Origin: Clostridium sp.
Lineage (GTDB): Bacteria > Bacillota > Clostridia > Clostridiales > Clostridiaceae
Length of the DNA stretch: 64,000 nucleotides
Direction: 5' to 3'
NCBI RefSeq assembly: GCF_026168755.1
Contig: NZ_JAPFDR010000006.1
Location: forward strand, 1-64,000
Positions 37,440-45,790 of the stretch are shown piece after piece. The translations under genes were made by a program, and so were the position numbers. Under the pieces are notes generated by a model that was not told where the DNA came from, ran no database searches, and was given only the letters and a program-made list of their open reading frames with translations. The first letter of the stretch is position 1. Every line of letters begins with the position of its first letter.

Positions 37440-38015
37440 ATGAAAAAGATTTTATATTTAATGAGATATGGACAAACTTTATTTAATTTAAGAAGAAAAA
37501 TACAAGGAAGTTGTGATTCACCTTTAACTGAGTTAGGAAGAGAGCAAGCAAAAGTTGCAGGTGAATTTTTAAAAGATATTAAATTTGATAATTATTATAG
37601 TTCAACATCAGAACGTAGTTGTGATACATTAGAAATAGTTACTGATTATAAGGTTAAATATACACGATTAAAGGGATTAAAAGAAATGGATTTTGGTGTA
37701 TTTGAAGGGGAAAGTGAAGATTTAAATCCAAAGACTTCAGGTGGATATGCAACATTTTTTAAAGCTTATGGTGGGGAAACACAAGAAGAAGTAAAACAGC
37801 GTTTAAAAAATACATGTATTGAAATTATGGAAAAAGAAGATAATCAAACAGTACTAGCAGTATCACATGCAGGAGCCTGCTATCATTTTTTAAGAAATTG
37901 GCATGATGATGAATTTGTAAATACAGAACTTAAAAAGGGATTTCCTAATTGTTGTATTTTTAAGTATGAATATGAGAATAAAGTATTTAATCTTGTTGAA
38001 GTTATTAGATTTTAG
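37440..38015 (+). CDS. Histidine-phosphatase-family protein with Tyr in place of the catalytic His
   Basis: The 191-residue protein follows the phosphoglycerate-mutase-like family: IQGSCDSPLTELGREQA, YSSTSERSCDTLE, LKEMDFGVFEGESEDLN and the second active-site His in AVSHAGACYHF. The opening motif, normally RHG, reads MRYGQT with Tyr10 where the phospho-accepting His should be (codon TAT). Everything else is intact, so it is probably a catalytically dead or altered member. GGGAGAGAGG supports the start. A MerR-type promoter lies upstream. Confidence 0.88.
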   Translation: MKKILYLMRYGQTLFNLRRKIQGSCDSPLTELGREQAKVAGEFLKDIKFDNYYSSTSERSCDTLEIVTDYKVKYTRLKGLKEMDFGVFEGESEDLNPKTSGGYATFFKAYGGETQEEVKQRLKNTCIEIMEKEDNQTVLAVSHAGACYHFLRNWHDDEFVNTELKKGFPNCCIFKYEYENKVFNLVEVIRF

Positions 38016-38075
38016 AATTTATTAATTTATATTCACATTATATATTAAAAAGCGTAAAATAAGGTTATTTTTTTA

Positions 38076-38104
38076 TTGACTTAAAAATAGATATAATAGA
38101 TAAT
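38076..38104 (+). promoter_or_regulatory. Probable promoter of the T-box leader
   Basis: TTGACT at 38076-38081, a 17-base spacer and GATAAT at 38099-38104 precede the T-box leader by about 45 bases. TATAAT at 38092 would be a better -10 by sequence, but it is only 10 bases from this -35. Confidence 0.5.
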
Positions 38105-38151
38105 ATTATAAAAGAAATATCTTATTTTAATAAAATAAAATTAAAGATTAT

Positions 38152-38457
38152 GATAAGGAAGAGTAATTTAAGTAATTACTTTTAGAGAGCTAAGGGTAGG
38201 TGTAACTTAGTAGTAATACTTTTATGAAGCAGCCTTTGAATCGCTTACTGAGAACTAAGAAATACTCTTAATGTAGGTAAAGACGTATATCCTAACGTTA
38301 TAAGGAATAGAATATGAATTTGCAACTTAATTTATTGAATAAGGAGTTGTTTCAGAAGTATTCTTACTGAGTGAGTAAAGAGATTTACTTATGAGGGTGG
38401 TACCGCGGAATTTTATAGCTTCGTCCCTTTTTTATAGGGGGATGGGGCTTTTTTTAT
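38152..38457 (+). promoter_or_regulatory. T-box riboswitch leader
   Basis: This leader senses uncharged tRNA and controls the Lrp/aminotransferase operon. Stem I is marked by AAGAGTA near 38158 pairing with TACTCTT near 38271, and by the distal text GAGAGCTAAGGGTAGGTG. The T-box sequence AGGGTGGTACCGCGG is at 38394-38408. A terminator stem follows at about 38417-38449 with a T run to 38456. The specifier lies in GAAATACTC near 38264; reading GAA-A-XXX as in glyQS leaders gives TAC (Tyr), but AAT (Asn) or ATA (Ile) are possible by other alignments. Confidence 0.93.
38417..38457 (+). terminator. T-box-controlled terminator
   Basis: The stem pairs AGCTTCGTCCC with GGGGGATGGGGCT using several G-U pairs, followed by eight T residues. 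The 5' arm overlaps text needed for the antiterminator with the T-box sequence, as expected. Confidence 0.85.
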
Positions 38458-38474
38458 TATAAGGAGGGCTAGTT

Positions 38475-38957
38475 ATGGAAGAAATTTTAGAGATTTTAGA
38501 AGAGAATAGTAGATATAGTGATGAGCAAATAGCCGTAATGGCAGGGAAAACTGTAGAGGAAGTTAGAGAAGCTATTAGAGATTACGAAGAAAAAAGCATA
38601 ATAGCGGGATATACTACTCTTATAAATTGGGAAAATACAGGTAAAGAAACAGTTACTGCTCTTATTGAAGTTAAAATAACACCTCAAAGAGGAGAAGGTT
38701 TTGATAAAGTAGCAGAAAGAATATATAATTTTGATCAAGTTAAAGCATGTTATTTAATGTCTTCAGGAGGTTTTGATCTTACTGTTATAGTTGAAGGAAA
38801 AACAATGAAGGAAGTTGCTATGTTTGTATCAGAAAAATTAGCAGTACAAGATAATGTAATTGGAACAGCAACACATTTTGTATTAAAGAAATATAAAGAT
38901 CATGGAACTATATTTAAAGAAAAGAAAAATCCTAACAGGGAGGTAATATTTATATGA
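38475..38957 (+). CDS. Lrp/AsnC-family transcriptional regulator
   Basis: The 160-residue protein has an N-terminal helix-turn-helix (about 1-55; YSDEQIAVMAGKTVEEVREAI) and a C-terminal RAM ligand-binding domain (VTALIEVKITPQ, then ACYLMSSGGFDLTVIVEG). It should sense an amino acid and regulate amino-acid metabolism. It lies behind a T-box leader and its stop overlaps the start of an aminotransferase, so both are under tRNA control. The recognition helix is shorter than in classical Lrp, so DNA binding is probable but not certain. Confidence 0.9.
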   Translation: MEEILEILEENSRYSDEQIAVMAGKTVEEVREAIRDYEEKSIIAGYTTLINWENTGKETVTALIEVKITPQRGEGFDKVAERIYNFDQVKACYLMSSGGFDLTVIVEGKTMKEVAMFVSEKLAVQDNVIGTATHFVLKKYKDHGTIFKEKKNPNREVIFI

Positions 38958-40129
38958 TGCTAGAAAATATGATTAGAAAAGAAGTTAAGGAAATGCCTCC
39001 TTCAGGTATAAGAAAATATTTTGATATAGTAAATGAAATGGAAGGGGTAATATCTTTAGGCGTAGGAGAGCCAGATTTTGTTACACCTTGGAATGTTAGG
39101 GAAGCAGGAATATATTCATTAGAGCAAGGGGATACTCATTATTCTTCTAATGCAGGATTTATAGAACTTAGAGAAGAAATTGCTAAGTATTTATATAGAA
39201 AATTTGATTTAAAGTATAATCCAAAGGATGAGATTTTAGTTACTGTTGGTGGTAGTGAAGGGATTGATATTGCACTTAGGGCTTTAGTTGGACCTGGAGA
39301 TGAAGTTATTATTCCAGAGCCAAGTTTTGTTGCATATAAGGGATGTACAGCATTTACTGGAGCTACTTCAAGGGTTATAAATCTTAAGGCAGAAAATGAT
39401 TTTAAGTTAACAGCACAAGAATTAGAAGAAGCAATTACTGAAAAAACAAAAGTAGTTATTATACCATTTCCTAATAATCCAACAGGAGCAATAATGACAA
39501 GAGAAGAATTAGCTCCACTTGTTGAAGTATTAAAGGACAAGGATATAATTGTTATTTCAGATGAAATATATGCAGAGTTATCTTATGATAAACCACATGT
39601 ATCTATAGCAAGCTTTCCTGAGATTAAGGAAAAGACCCTTGTTATAAATGGTTTCTCTAAGTCTTATGCTATGACAGGGTGGAGATTAGGTTATGTATGT
39701 GGGCATCCAATACTTTTAGATGCTATGAAGAAGATTCATCAATATGCAATAATGTGTTCACCAACAACAGCGCAATTTGCAGCAATTGAAGCCTTAAAGA
39801 ATGGTGATGAAAGTGTTACTAAGATGGTTAAGGAATATAATAGAAGAAGAAGAGTTCTTGTTGATGGATTTAGAAAGCTTGGACTAGATTGCTTTGAACC
39901 CCTTGGAGCTTTCTATGTATTCCCATGTATTAAATCTACTGGAATGACATCATATGAGTTCTGTGAAAAACTTTTATTAAAGGAAAAGGTACTAGCAGTG
40001 CCAGGAAATGCTTTTGGTGAATGTGGGGAAGGATTTATTAGAGCGTGTTATGCATCTTCTATGGAAAACATAATAGAGGCACTTAAGAGAATTGAAAAAT
40101 TCTTAGATGAAGAAGTGAATAATAAATAA
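38954..40129 (+). CDS. PLP-dependent class I/II aminotransferase
   Basis: The 391-residue enzyme transfers amino groups using pyridoxal phosphate. Lys236 in NGFSKSYAMTGWRLGY forms the Schiff base; FPNNPTGA and VISDEIYAELSYD are the usual substrate and cofactor loops. The sequence resembles aromatic or PatA-type aminotransferases more than classical aspartate aminotransferase. A Tyr-type T-box upstream would fit an aromatic substrate, but this depends on the uncertain specifier. It overlaps the Lrp gene by four bases. Confidence 0.92.
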   Translation: MMLENMIRKEVKEMPPSGIRKYFDIVNEMEGVISLGVGEPDFVTPWNVREAGIYSLEQGDTHYSSNAGFIELREEIAKYLYRKFDLKYNPKDEILVTVGGSEGIDIALRALVGPGDEVIIPEPSFVAYKGCTAFTGATSRVINLKAENDFKLTAQELEEAITEKTKVVIIPFPNNPTGAIMTREELAPLVEVLKDKDIIVISDEIYAELSYDKPHVSIASFPEIKEKTLVINGFSKSYAMTGWRLGYVCGHPILLDAMKKIHQYAIMCSPTTAQFAAIEALKNGDESVTKMVKEYNRRRRVLVDGFRKLGLDCFEPLGAFYVFPCIKSTGMTSYEFCEKLLLKEKVLAVPGNAFGECGEGFIRACYASSMENIIEALKRIEKFLDEEVNNK

Positions 40130-40187
40130 GCTTATATAGAGTGTTTATAATAAAAATATAAACTAAATAAAATCTCCATAAGTTATT

Positions 40188-40256
40188 AGTAGTATCGTAG
40201 TAATCATAACTATTCCATCCCATGGGTGGAGTTTGAGCAAATAAATTTTTATTCAT
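40188..40256 (-). pseudogene. N-terminal remnant of an alpha-galactosidase-like glycosidase
   Basis: On the minus strand AAGGAGG precedes an ATG and the frame MNKNLFAQTPPMGWNSYDYY, followed by DTT. This is the start of GH27/GH36-like glycosidases (the TPPMGWNSWD motif). After about 23 codons the similarity ends and the frame runs into non-homologous text of the neighbouring aminotransferase end. At most one twentieth of the gene remains. The LacI regulator at 40531 is divergent from it and may once have controlled it. Confidence 0.72.
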
Positions 40257-40409
40257 AATTTCCTCCTTGAAGCATAATATAGTAATTTATTAGTTTAAAT
40301 AGAAAAAAATGAAAATTATATATCCTAATTATAATATTAATGAATGAATAATCAACAATTATTTTTGAATTATTATATTAAATAATAAAAATACAACAAA
40401 TAATATAAG

Positions 40410-40482
40410 CACCTTCGGGGTTAATTCAATATTTAGGTTAATCTTGGAGTTGTTTACATTATTTGGATTGACCTCGGAGGTG
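40410..40482 (+). repeat. Decayed 1.5 copies of the GC-rich palindrome
   Basis: A left arm (40410-40428), a 5-base loop ATATT, a degenerate right arm (40434-40452), an 11-base gap and a second right arm (40464-40482). The left arm and the outer right arm match the perfect palindrome at 29196 apart from C-to-T-type changes that keep pairing as G-U. The middle arm keeps about 13 of 19 positions. Confidence 0.65.
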
Positions 40483-40530
40483 AAATTTTATTATAATTAT
40501 TAATATTAATTATGATAGGAGAATAGAAAG

Positions 40531-41511
40531 ATGGCTACAATAGTAGATGTTGCAAAGCTAGCAGGTGTTACTCCAACTACTGTATCACGTGTAATTAACA
40601 ATAGAGGGTATATTAGTGAAAAAACTAGAAATAAGGTTAATGAAGCAATGGATCAGTTAGGCTATCAACCTAATGAAATAGCTCGTTCGTTAACAAAGCA
40701 AAAAAGTAACACCATAGGTGTAATAGTTCCACATATATCTCATCCATATTTTGCAAAGCTAATCAGTAATTTAGAAAATGAAGCAGCTAAAAGTGGTTAT
40801 AAGATAATTTTATGCAATAGTAAGGAAAAGGCTGAAAAAGAAAAACAGTACTTGGATATGTGCAAAAGCAATAGAGTGGCAGGAATAATTTTATGTAGTG
40901 GTAATGTTGAATCAAATAAAATTAATACTGGCAATATTCCAGTAGTTTTATTAGAGAAAAACTTTGAAGAGGGTAAGCTAGGGATTCAATGTGATAATTA
41001 TCAAGGAGGAAAGATTGCAACAGAGCATTTAATAGATTGTGGTTGTAAAAGATTATTACATTTTAGTGGAGTAATTGATGAAGATATGCCTGCAGATAAT
41101 AGAGAAAAAGCATTTATAGATATATGCAATGAAAAGAATGTTGAGTACTTTATTAGAAAATACGATATAAATACATATAATGAAATGAATTATTATGAAT
41201 ATATAAAAGATACACTTAACGAAATGAAAAATATTGATGGGATATTTGCTAGTAGTGATTTAATTGCAGCACAGGTTATTCAAGTTTGTAATGAATTAAA
41301 TATTAGAATTCCAAGTGATGTTAAGTTAGTTGGATTTGATGATGTTGAAATAGCTAAATTAACAACACCAACTATAACAACTATACATCAGCCAATTAAG
41401 GAAATGGCTAAATTAGCAATTGAATTGATAGATAGTAAATATAAGAATATAGAAGTAAATGAGCAAACCATATTACCTATAGAATTAGTTGTTAGGAATA
41501 GTACAAAATAA
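40531..41511 (+). CDS. LacI-family transcriptional regulator
   Basis: The 326-residue regulator has the LacI helix-turn-helix at the N-terminus (ATIVDVAKLAGVTPTTVSRV) and hinge text YQPNEIARSLTKQ, then a periplasmic-binding-protein-like sensor (TIGVIVPHISHPYFAKL, LVGFDDVEIAKLTTP). It should repress a sugar operon until its effector binds. Its neighbours are an alpha-galactosidase remnant upstream and an IS3-type remnant downstream, so its target is unclear. It may act on the sucrose genes further right, where a LacI-type operator lies at 54188. Confidence 0.92.
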   Translation: MATIVDVAKLAGVTPTTVSRVINNRGYISEKTRNKVNEAMDQLGYQPNEIARSLTKQKSNTIGVIVPHISHPYFAKLISNLENEAAKSGYKIILCNSKEKAEKEKQYLDMCKSNRVAGIILCSGNVESNKINTGNIPVVLLEKNFEEGKLGIQCDNYQGGKIATEHLIDCGCKRLLHFSGVIDEDMPADNREKAFIDICNEKNVEYFIRKYDINTYNEMNYYEYIKDTLNEMKNIDGIFASSDLIAAQVIQVCNELNIRIPSDVKLVGFDDVEIAKLTTPTITTIHQPIKEMAKLAIELIDSKYKNIEVNEQTILPIELVVRNSTK

Positions 41512-41566
41512 TTTTGAGCAATAAATAAAAAATATATTTATAAACTAAGTGAAGTGACTACTGTCA

Positions 41567-42403
41567 AGTAGACAGGGTAAATAATATAAAATTAAGCTGT
41601 TAAGGTGTGGCTTCTATATTTAATAGGAGTCATACCTTTTAGCTTCTTTTGTAATCTTTTTATATTGTAAAATTTAATATATTTGTCTATAGCTTGTTCA
41701 AGTTCTTCGGAAGTAGAAAACTTTCTTAGATAATACATTTCAGATTTTAAGGTCCCACAAAAGCCTCCATAGGATCGTTATCAATGCACCTACCAACCCT
41801 AGACATACTCTGTGTTGAATTAGTTGCATTTAGTTTATACTTAAATGTTTTAGATGTATATTGAAATCCGCGATCACTATGAAATAGTGGCGTTGCGGTA
41901 GGATTAGCTTCAATGGCTTTATCTAAGGTATCAAAAACCAATTTATTATTATTAGATTTACCTAATACATGAGAAATAATACTGTTATCACCAAGATTTA
42001 GCATTGCACTTAAATAAGCTTTATTTCCATTAGTTAATTTAAAATCAGTAACACCTGTTAGCCATTTTTCATTTGCTCTATCAGCTACAAATTCTCTATT
42101 TAATATATTTTCAGCTGTAATCTGCGGAGCACTTTGAATGTATCGTTTCTTTTTTCGTCTAATAACAGCAGCAAGTTTTACAGATTTCATAAGTCTGTAT
42201 ATACGTTTATGATTATAGTTTGAGGTTAATATTCTATAATATGATCCCCTTTTTTATTAAGAGATTTATATGTTTTATGACATTTATTATACTTATTTAT
42301 ACATTGCTTGATAATACTTGTGCTAGAAATACTGTATTTTAAACATATATCTGCTAATGACCATATTCCATTAATAATAGTTTTATTATTTTAACTGTCT
42401 ACT
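41567..42403 (-). mobile_element. Decayed IS3-family insertion sequence (IS150-like)
   Basis: Matching ends face inward: AGTAGACAG at 41567-41575 and CTGTCTACT at 42395-42403, each followed inward by A/T-rich text with AATAAT. The span is about 837 bases, much shorter than the 1.2-1.5 kb of intact members. On the minus strand a helix-turn-helix fragment of orfA (SLADICLKYSISSTSIIKQC) runs to about 42238 and orfB follows with its start lost. The element looks dead through an internal deletion and a frameshift. Confidence 0.78.
41600..42234 (-). pseudogene. IS3-family transposase OrfB, truncated and frameshifted
   Basis: The frame reads NYNHKRIYRLMKSVKLAAVIRR (in part) and continues through the DDE integrase core: the first Asp in WLTGVTDFKL, the second in LFHSDRGFQYTS, and Glu in NDPMEAF. 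At about 41756 the frame breaks (PMEAFVGP, stop), and the true end continues one frame over as GTLKSEMYYLRKFSTSEEL to GMTPIKYRSHT. Restoring one T in a T run rejoins the two parts. The N-terminus that normally overlaps orfA is missing. Confidence 0.8.
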
Positions 42404-42534
42404 ATAAGTGGAACATATTATTAATGATACGGATTATTTTTATAAAGTTACTATATAAAAAGTATAGAAAATTTAATAATATGCGTTATAGTAAGTTATT
42501 TTCTTGATTGTAAATGATATAGAATTTACTTTAT

Positions 42535-43581
42535 CTAAAGAATAAAGTTAGTAGAGTCTCTATAAATAATAGATGTTTTGACATAGGTTATAGAAAATGG
42601 AGAATCAACATTTTTAATTCTATTAAGAAGTATTTTAGCTGCAGATTTACCCATTTCAAAACTTTCTATTGATACTGTTGTAAGTTTAGGGGCTATGATT
42701 TTTGATTCCATACAATCGTCAAAACCACAAACAATAACGTCTTTAGGTATAGAATAATTTAATTCTTTTAATGCATTTATTAATGTGATTGCTATAAAAT
42801 CATTTGCGCAAATAAATGCTTGAGGGAATGAAGGCAACTTTTTTAGTTTTTCGATTAACCATGAGGAATTTCCATAAGGATTTTTATCGTTTTCTAAAAT
42901 TGAATTATCCAATGTAAAAGGTATTCTATGATCTAATAAGGCAGTTATGTATCCTTGCCAACGTTCATAAAAGCTTTGACAGTGAGTATTATCCCCTATA
43001 AATCCGATATTTGTAATATTATTATTTAGTAAGTCTGTTGTAAGAGTATATACACTTGAGAAGTTTTCCATCAAAATTATATCAGCGGCTAAGTTAGTAT
43101 TATCCTTGATTGGGGAGCAATCTACAAAAAGTGTAGGTAAGTTTAAAGAACAAATAAGGTTACTATAAGCTCTATCAAACATTTCTATGCAAAGTATCCC
43201 ATCGACTAAATCTGGATTGAAGCTATTAGGTAATGTTAAGTTTTGAAGTTCATAATCTCTTATTAAATATATAGAAAGTTTAATTCCGTAAGAGCTCATT
43301 TTTTTTTCAAATCCAGATAAAAAGTTACTTCCAAAGTGAGAGCCTGTTGGCATATTGCTTGTAAACAATGCTATTTCTTTATTTTTTAAATATTCCTTAG
43401 ATGAAGAATTTGTTTGTATATATGAAAATTGTTTGTAGCCCATTTCTATAGCTGTTTGTATGACTTTGTTTTTAGTTTCTTCTGAAATAACTCCTGTATT
43501 ATTAAGAGCTTTAGAAACTGTATTTCTAGATATATTTAATTTATCTGCAATATCCTGAAGTCTTATTTTTTTGTTTTCCAT
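42535..43581 (-). CDS. LacI-family regulator of the fructan/sucrose locus
   Basis: The 348-residue protein has a LacI helix-turn-helix (IRLQDIADKLNISRNTVSKAL) and hinge, then a sugar-sensing domain (FNPDLVDGILCIEMFD, VIVCGFDDCMESKIIAPKL). It is divergent from the ABC importer operon at 43876, which it most probably controls. The space between holds a consensus promoter and a TTTACAT/ATGTAAA dyad. The sensor is less typical than that of the other LacI protein, so its ligand may be an oligosaccharide. Confidence 0.9.
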   Translation of the reverse strand: MENKKIRLQDIADKLNISRNTVSKALNNTGVISEETKNKVIQTAIEMGYKQFSYIQTNSSSKEYLKNKEIALFTSNMPTGSHFGSNFLSGFEKKMSSYGIKLSIYLIRDYELQNLTLPNSFNPDLVDGILCIEMFDRAYSNLICSLNLPTLFVDCSPIKDNTNLAADIILMENFSSVYTLTTDLLNNNITNIGFIGDNTHCQSFYERWQGYITALLDHRIPFTLDNSILENDKNPYGNSSWLIEKLKKLPSFPQAFICANDFIAITLINALKELNYSIPKDVIVCGFDDCMESKIIAPKLTTVSIESFEMGKSAAKILLNRIKNVDSPFSITYVKTSIIYRDSTNFIL

Positions 43582-43753
43582 CTTTAATAAACTCCTTTAA
43601 TGTAAATTAATTATTCCTAAGTTTAATGCTTGTATAAATATTATAGCATAAATAAAGAAAAAGTAGAATGATAATTTGTTTATTTATGTTACAAATGTAA
43701 AATAAAATATGGATAAAAAGTAATAAAAATATATTTAAATGTAACAAAAAATG

Positions 43754-43782
43754 TTGACAGCATAGAAAAACAATGGTAACAT
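43754..43782 (+). promoter_or_regulatory. Promoter of the fructan ABC importer operon
   Basis: TTGACA at 43754-43759, a 17-base spacer and TAACAT at 43777-43782 form a good promoter upstream of the importer genes. Confidence 0.72.
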
Positions 43783-43805
43783 TTAGTTGTAACTAGGAGA
43801 AAATG

Positions 43806-43828
43806 TTTACATATTGTGCAAATGTAAA
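43806..43828. promoter_or_regulatory. Candidate LacI-type operator dyad
   Basis: TTTACAT and ATGTAAA are exact reverse complements separated by nine bases, about 24 bases downstream of the -10 box. A repressor bound here would block transcription. The assignment to the divergent LacI protein is inference. Confidence 0.5.
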
Positions 43829-43875
43829 AAAACTATTTTGAGTTTGTAAATGATTTTAGGGAGGGTGGATTTGTA

Positions 43876-44862
43876 TTGAGTGAGATTGGAAATAGTATTA
43901 AAGTTACAAATGAAAAAATTAAAAAAGTAAATAAAATTAAGAAAACAAAAGGGAACTTTAAGAAGAAGTTAGGGTATATGAGAAAAAATTATCAATTGTA
44001 TTTATTCTTTATGTTACCACCGCTATTATTATTGATTATATTTAAGTATATTCCAATTGGGGGTATATTAATGGCCTTTGAGGATTATAGTCCAATTCAA
44101 GGTCTTTTAGGTAGTGAGTGGGTTGGATTTAAACATTTTGCTAGATTTTTATCATCACCAGATTTCATGAATTTATTAATGAATACTCTTAAATTAAGTG
44201 TATTTGGGTTATTGTGGGGATTTCCTATACCTATTATATTAGCAATATTAATATCGAGAGTTAAAAGTGAAAGGATAAGAAAAAATATACAGCTTATAAT
44301 TTATGCACCAAACTTTATTTCGGTAATAGTTATATCAGGTATGATAATTATATTTTTATCACCAGTAGGGCCAATTAATCAATTATTTGGAACAACAATT
44401 AATTTTATGGCAAAGCCTGAGGCCTTTAGAACTATTTATATTGCAAGTGGAATATGGCAAGGAGCAGGATGGGCTTCGATAATATATACAGCTGCATTGT
44501 CAAATGCAAGCAAAGAACTTACAGAAGCAGCAATTATAGATGGAGCTAATATTTTTCAACAAATATGGAATGTTGATATACCTGCAATAAAACCTATAAT
44601 GGTAATTCAATTTATATTATCTGCAGGAAGTATTATGAGTATAGGTTTTGAAAAAGCATTGGCACTTCAAAATAATTTAAATTTACCGGCCTCAGAAATA
44701 TTACCAACATATGTGTATAAAATGGGGTTACAAATGGGAGATTATAGTTTTTCAACAGCAGTAGGGTTATTTAATGCCATAATTAATGTAATATTACTAA
44801 TTATAGTTAATACAGCTGCAAATAAATTAAGTAAGGATGATGAAGAAGTACAAGGATTATAG
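43876..44862 (+). CDS. LplB-type ABC oligosaccharide permease
   Basis: The 328-residue permease has a long basic N-terminal tail and six hydrophobic segments. FMLPPLLLLIIFKYIPIGG marks the LplB/YtmP-like group, and the EAA loop is ELTEAAIIDGANIFQQIW. It starts with TTG, seven bases after GGGAGGGTGG. It is the first gene of an operon with a second permease and a binding protein. This subfamily carries oligosaccharides; the downstream GH32 and fructokinase point to sucrose or fructans. Confidence 0.93.
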   Translation: MSEIGNSIKVTNEKIKKVNKIKKTKGNFKKKLGYMRKNYQLYLFFMLPPLLLLIIFKYIPIGGILMAFEDYSPIQGLLGSEWVGFKHFARFLSSPDFMNLLMNTLKLSVFGLLWGFPIPIILAILISRVKSERIRKNIQLIIYAPNFISVIVISGMIIIFLSPVGPINQLFGTTINFMAKPEAFRTIYIASGIWQGAGWASIIYTAALSNASKELTEAAIIDGANIFQQIWNVDIPAIKPIMVIQFILSAGSIMSIGFEKALALQNNLNLPASEILPTYVYKMGLQMGDYSFSTAVGLFNAIINVILLIIVNTAANKLSKDDEEVQGL

Positions 44863-44874
44863 GAGGTTAATAAG

Positions 44875-45771
44875 ATGAAAAAGAAAAGAAAGTCAAGTCT
44901 ATCTGTATCAGATAAACTAATAATGGGTAGTGGTTATGTTTTATTAGCGATGTTTGTACTTCTAATTATTATACCATTAATATATGTAGTAGTAGCTTCA
45001 TTTATGGATCCTACAGTTCTTAATAATGAGGGAATTAGTTTTAATTTTAGTAAATGGTCATTAGAAGGATATAATAGAGTTTTTCAAGATGATATGATTT
45101 TAAGAGGATTTATAAATTCTATCTTTTACTCTATATCATTTGCTGTTATATCTGTTGTAGCTACACTTTTTGCGGCATATCCGCTTTCAAAGCAAGAGTT
45201 TGTAGGAAGAAAATTTATCAATATGCTTTATGTTATAACAATGTTTATTGGTGGTGGATTAATGCCAACATATCTTTTAATGGACAAGTTACATCTATTA
45301 AATACACCTTGGGCAATAATATTGCCAGGTGCAATAAATGTATGGAATATAATGTTGGCTAAAACTTATTTTAGAAGTTTACCAAAAGAACTAAGAGAAG
45401 CATCGTCAATAGATGGTGCTAGTGAAATAACTAATTTCTTTAAGATTGTTTTACCTGTATGTAAACCAATAATAGCTGTATTGATGTTGTACCAATTTGT
45501 AGGTCAATGGAATAGTTATTTTGATGCAATGATTTATTTAGATGATGCATCATTACAACCGTTACAATTAGTAATTAGGTCAATACTTATTCAAAACACA
45601 CCAGCAACAGGTATGATTGCTGATATACAAAGTACAGCAGAAATGGCTAAAATAGCTGAATTATTAAAATATTCAACAATAGTTATTTCTAGTTTACCAT
45701 TATTAATAATGTATCCATTTTTCCAAAAATATTTTGATAAGGGAATTATGATAGGTTCAGTAAAAGGATAA
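44875..45771 (+). CDS. LplC/YtcP-type ABC oligosaccharide permease
   Basis: The 298-residue permease has six hydrophobic segments and the EAA loop ELREASSIDGASEITNFF. AGGAGG precedes the ATG. It follows the LplB-type permease by 12 bases and pairs with it to form the channel. The C-terminal KYFDKGIMIGSVKG is the standard end of this subfamily. No ATPase is encoded in the operon. Confidence 0.94.
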   Translation: MKKKRKSSLSVSDKLIMGSGYVLLAMFVLLIIIPLIYVVVASFMDPTVLNNEGISFNFSKWSLEGYNRVFQDDMILRGFINSIFYSISFAVISVVATLFAAYPLSKQEFVGRKFINMLYVITMFIGGGLMPTYLLMDKLHLLNTPWAIILPGAINVWNIMLAKTYFRSLPKELREASSIDGASEITNFFKIVLPVCKPIIAVLMLYQFVGQWNSYFDAMIYLDDASLQPLQLVIRSILIQNTPATGMIADIQSTAEMAKIAELLKYSTIVISSLPLLIMYPFFQKYFDKGIMIGSVKG

Positions 45772-45790
45772 TAGAAAAGGAGATGTTTTT

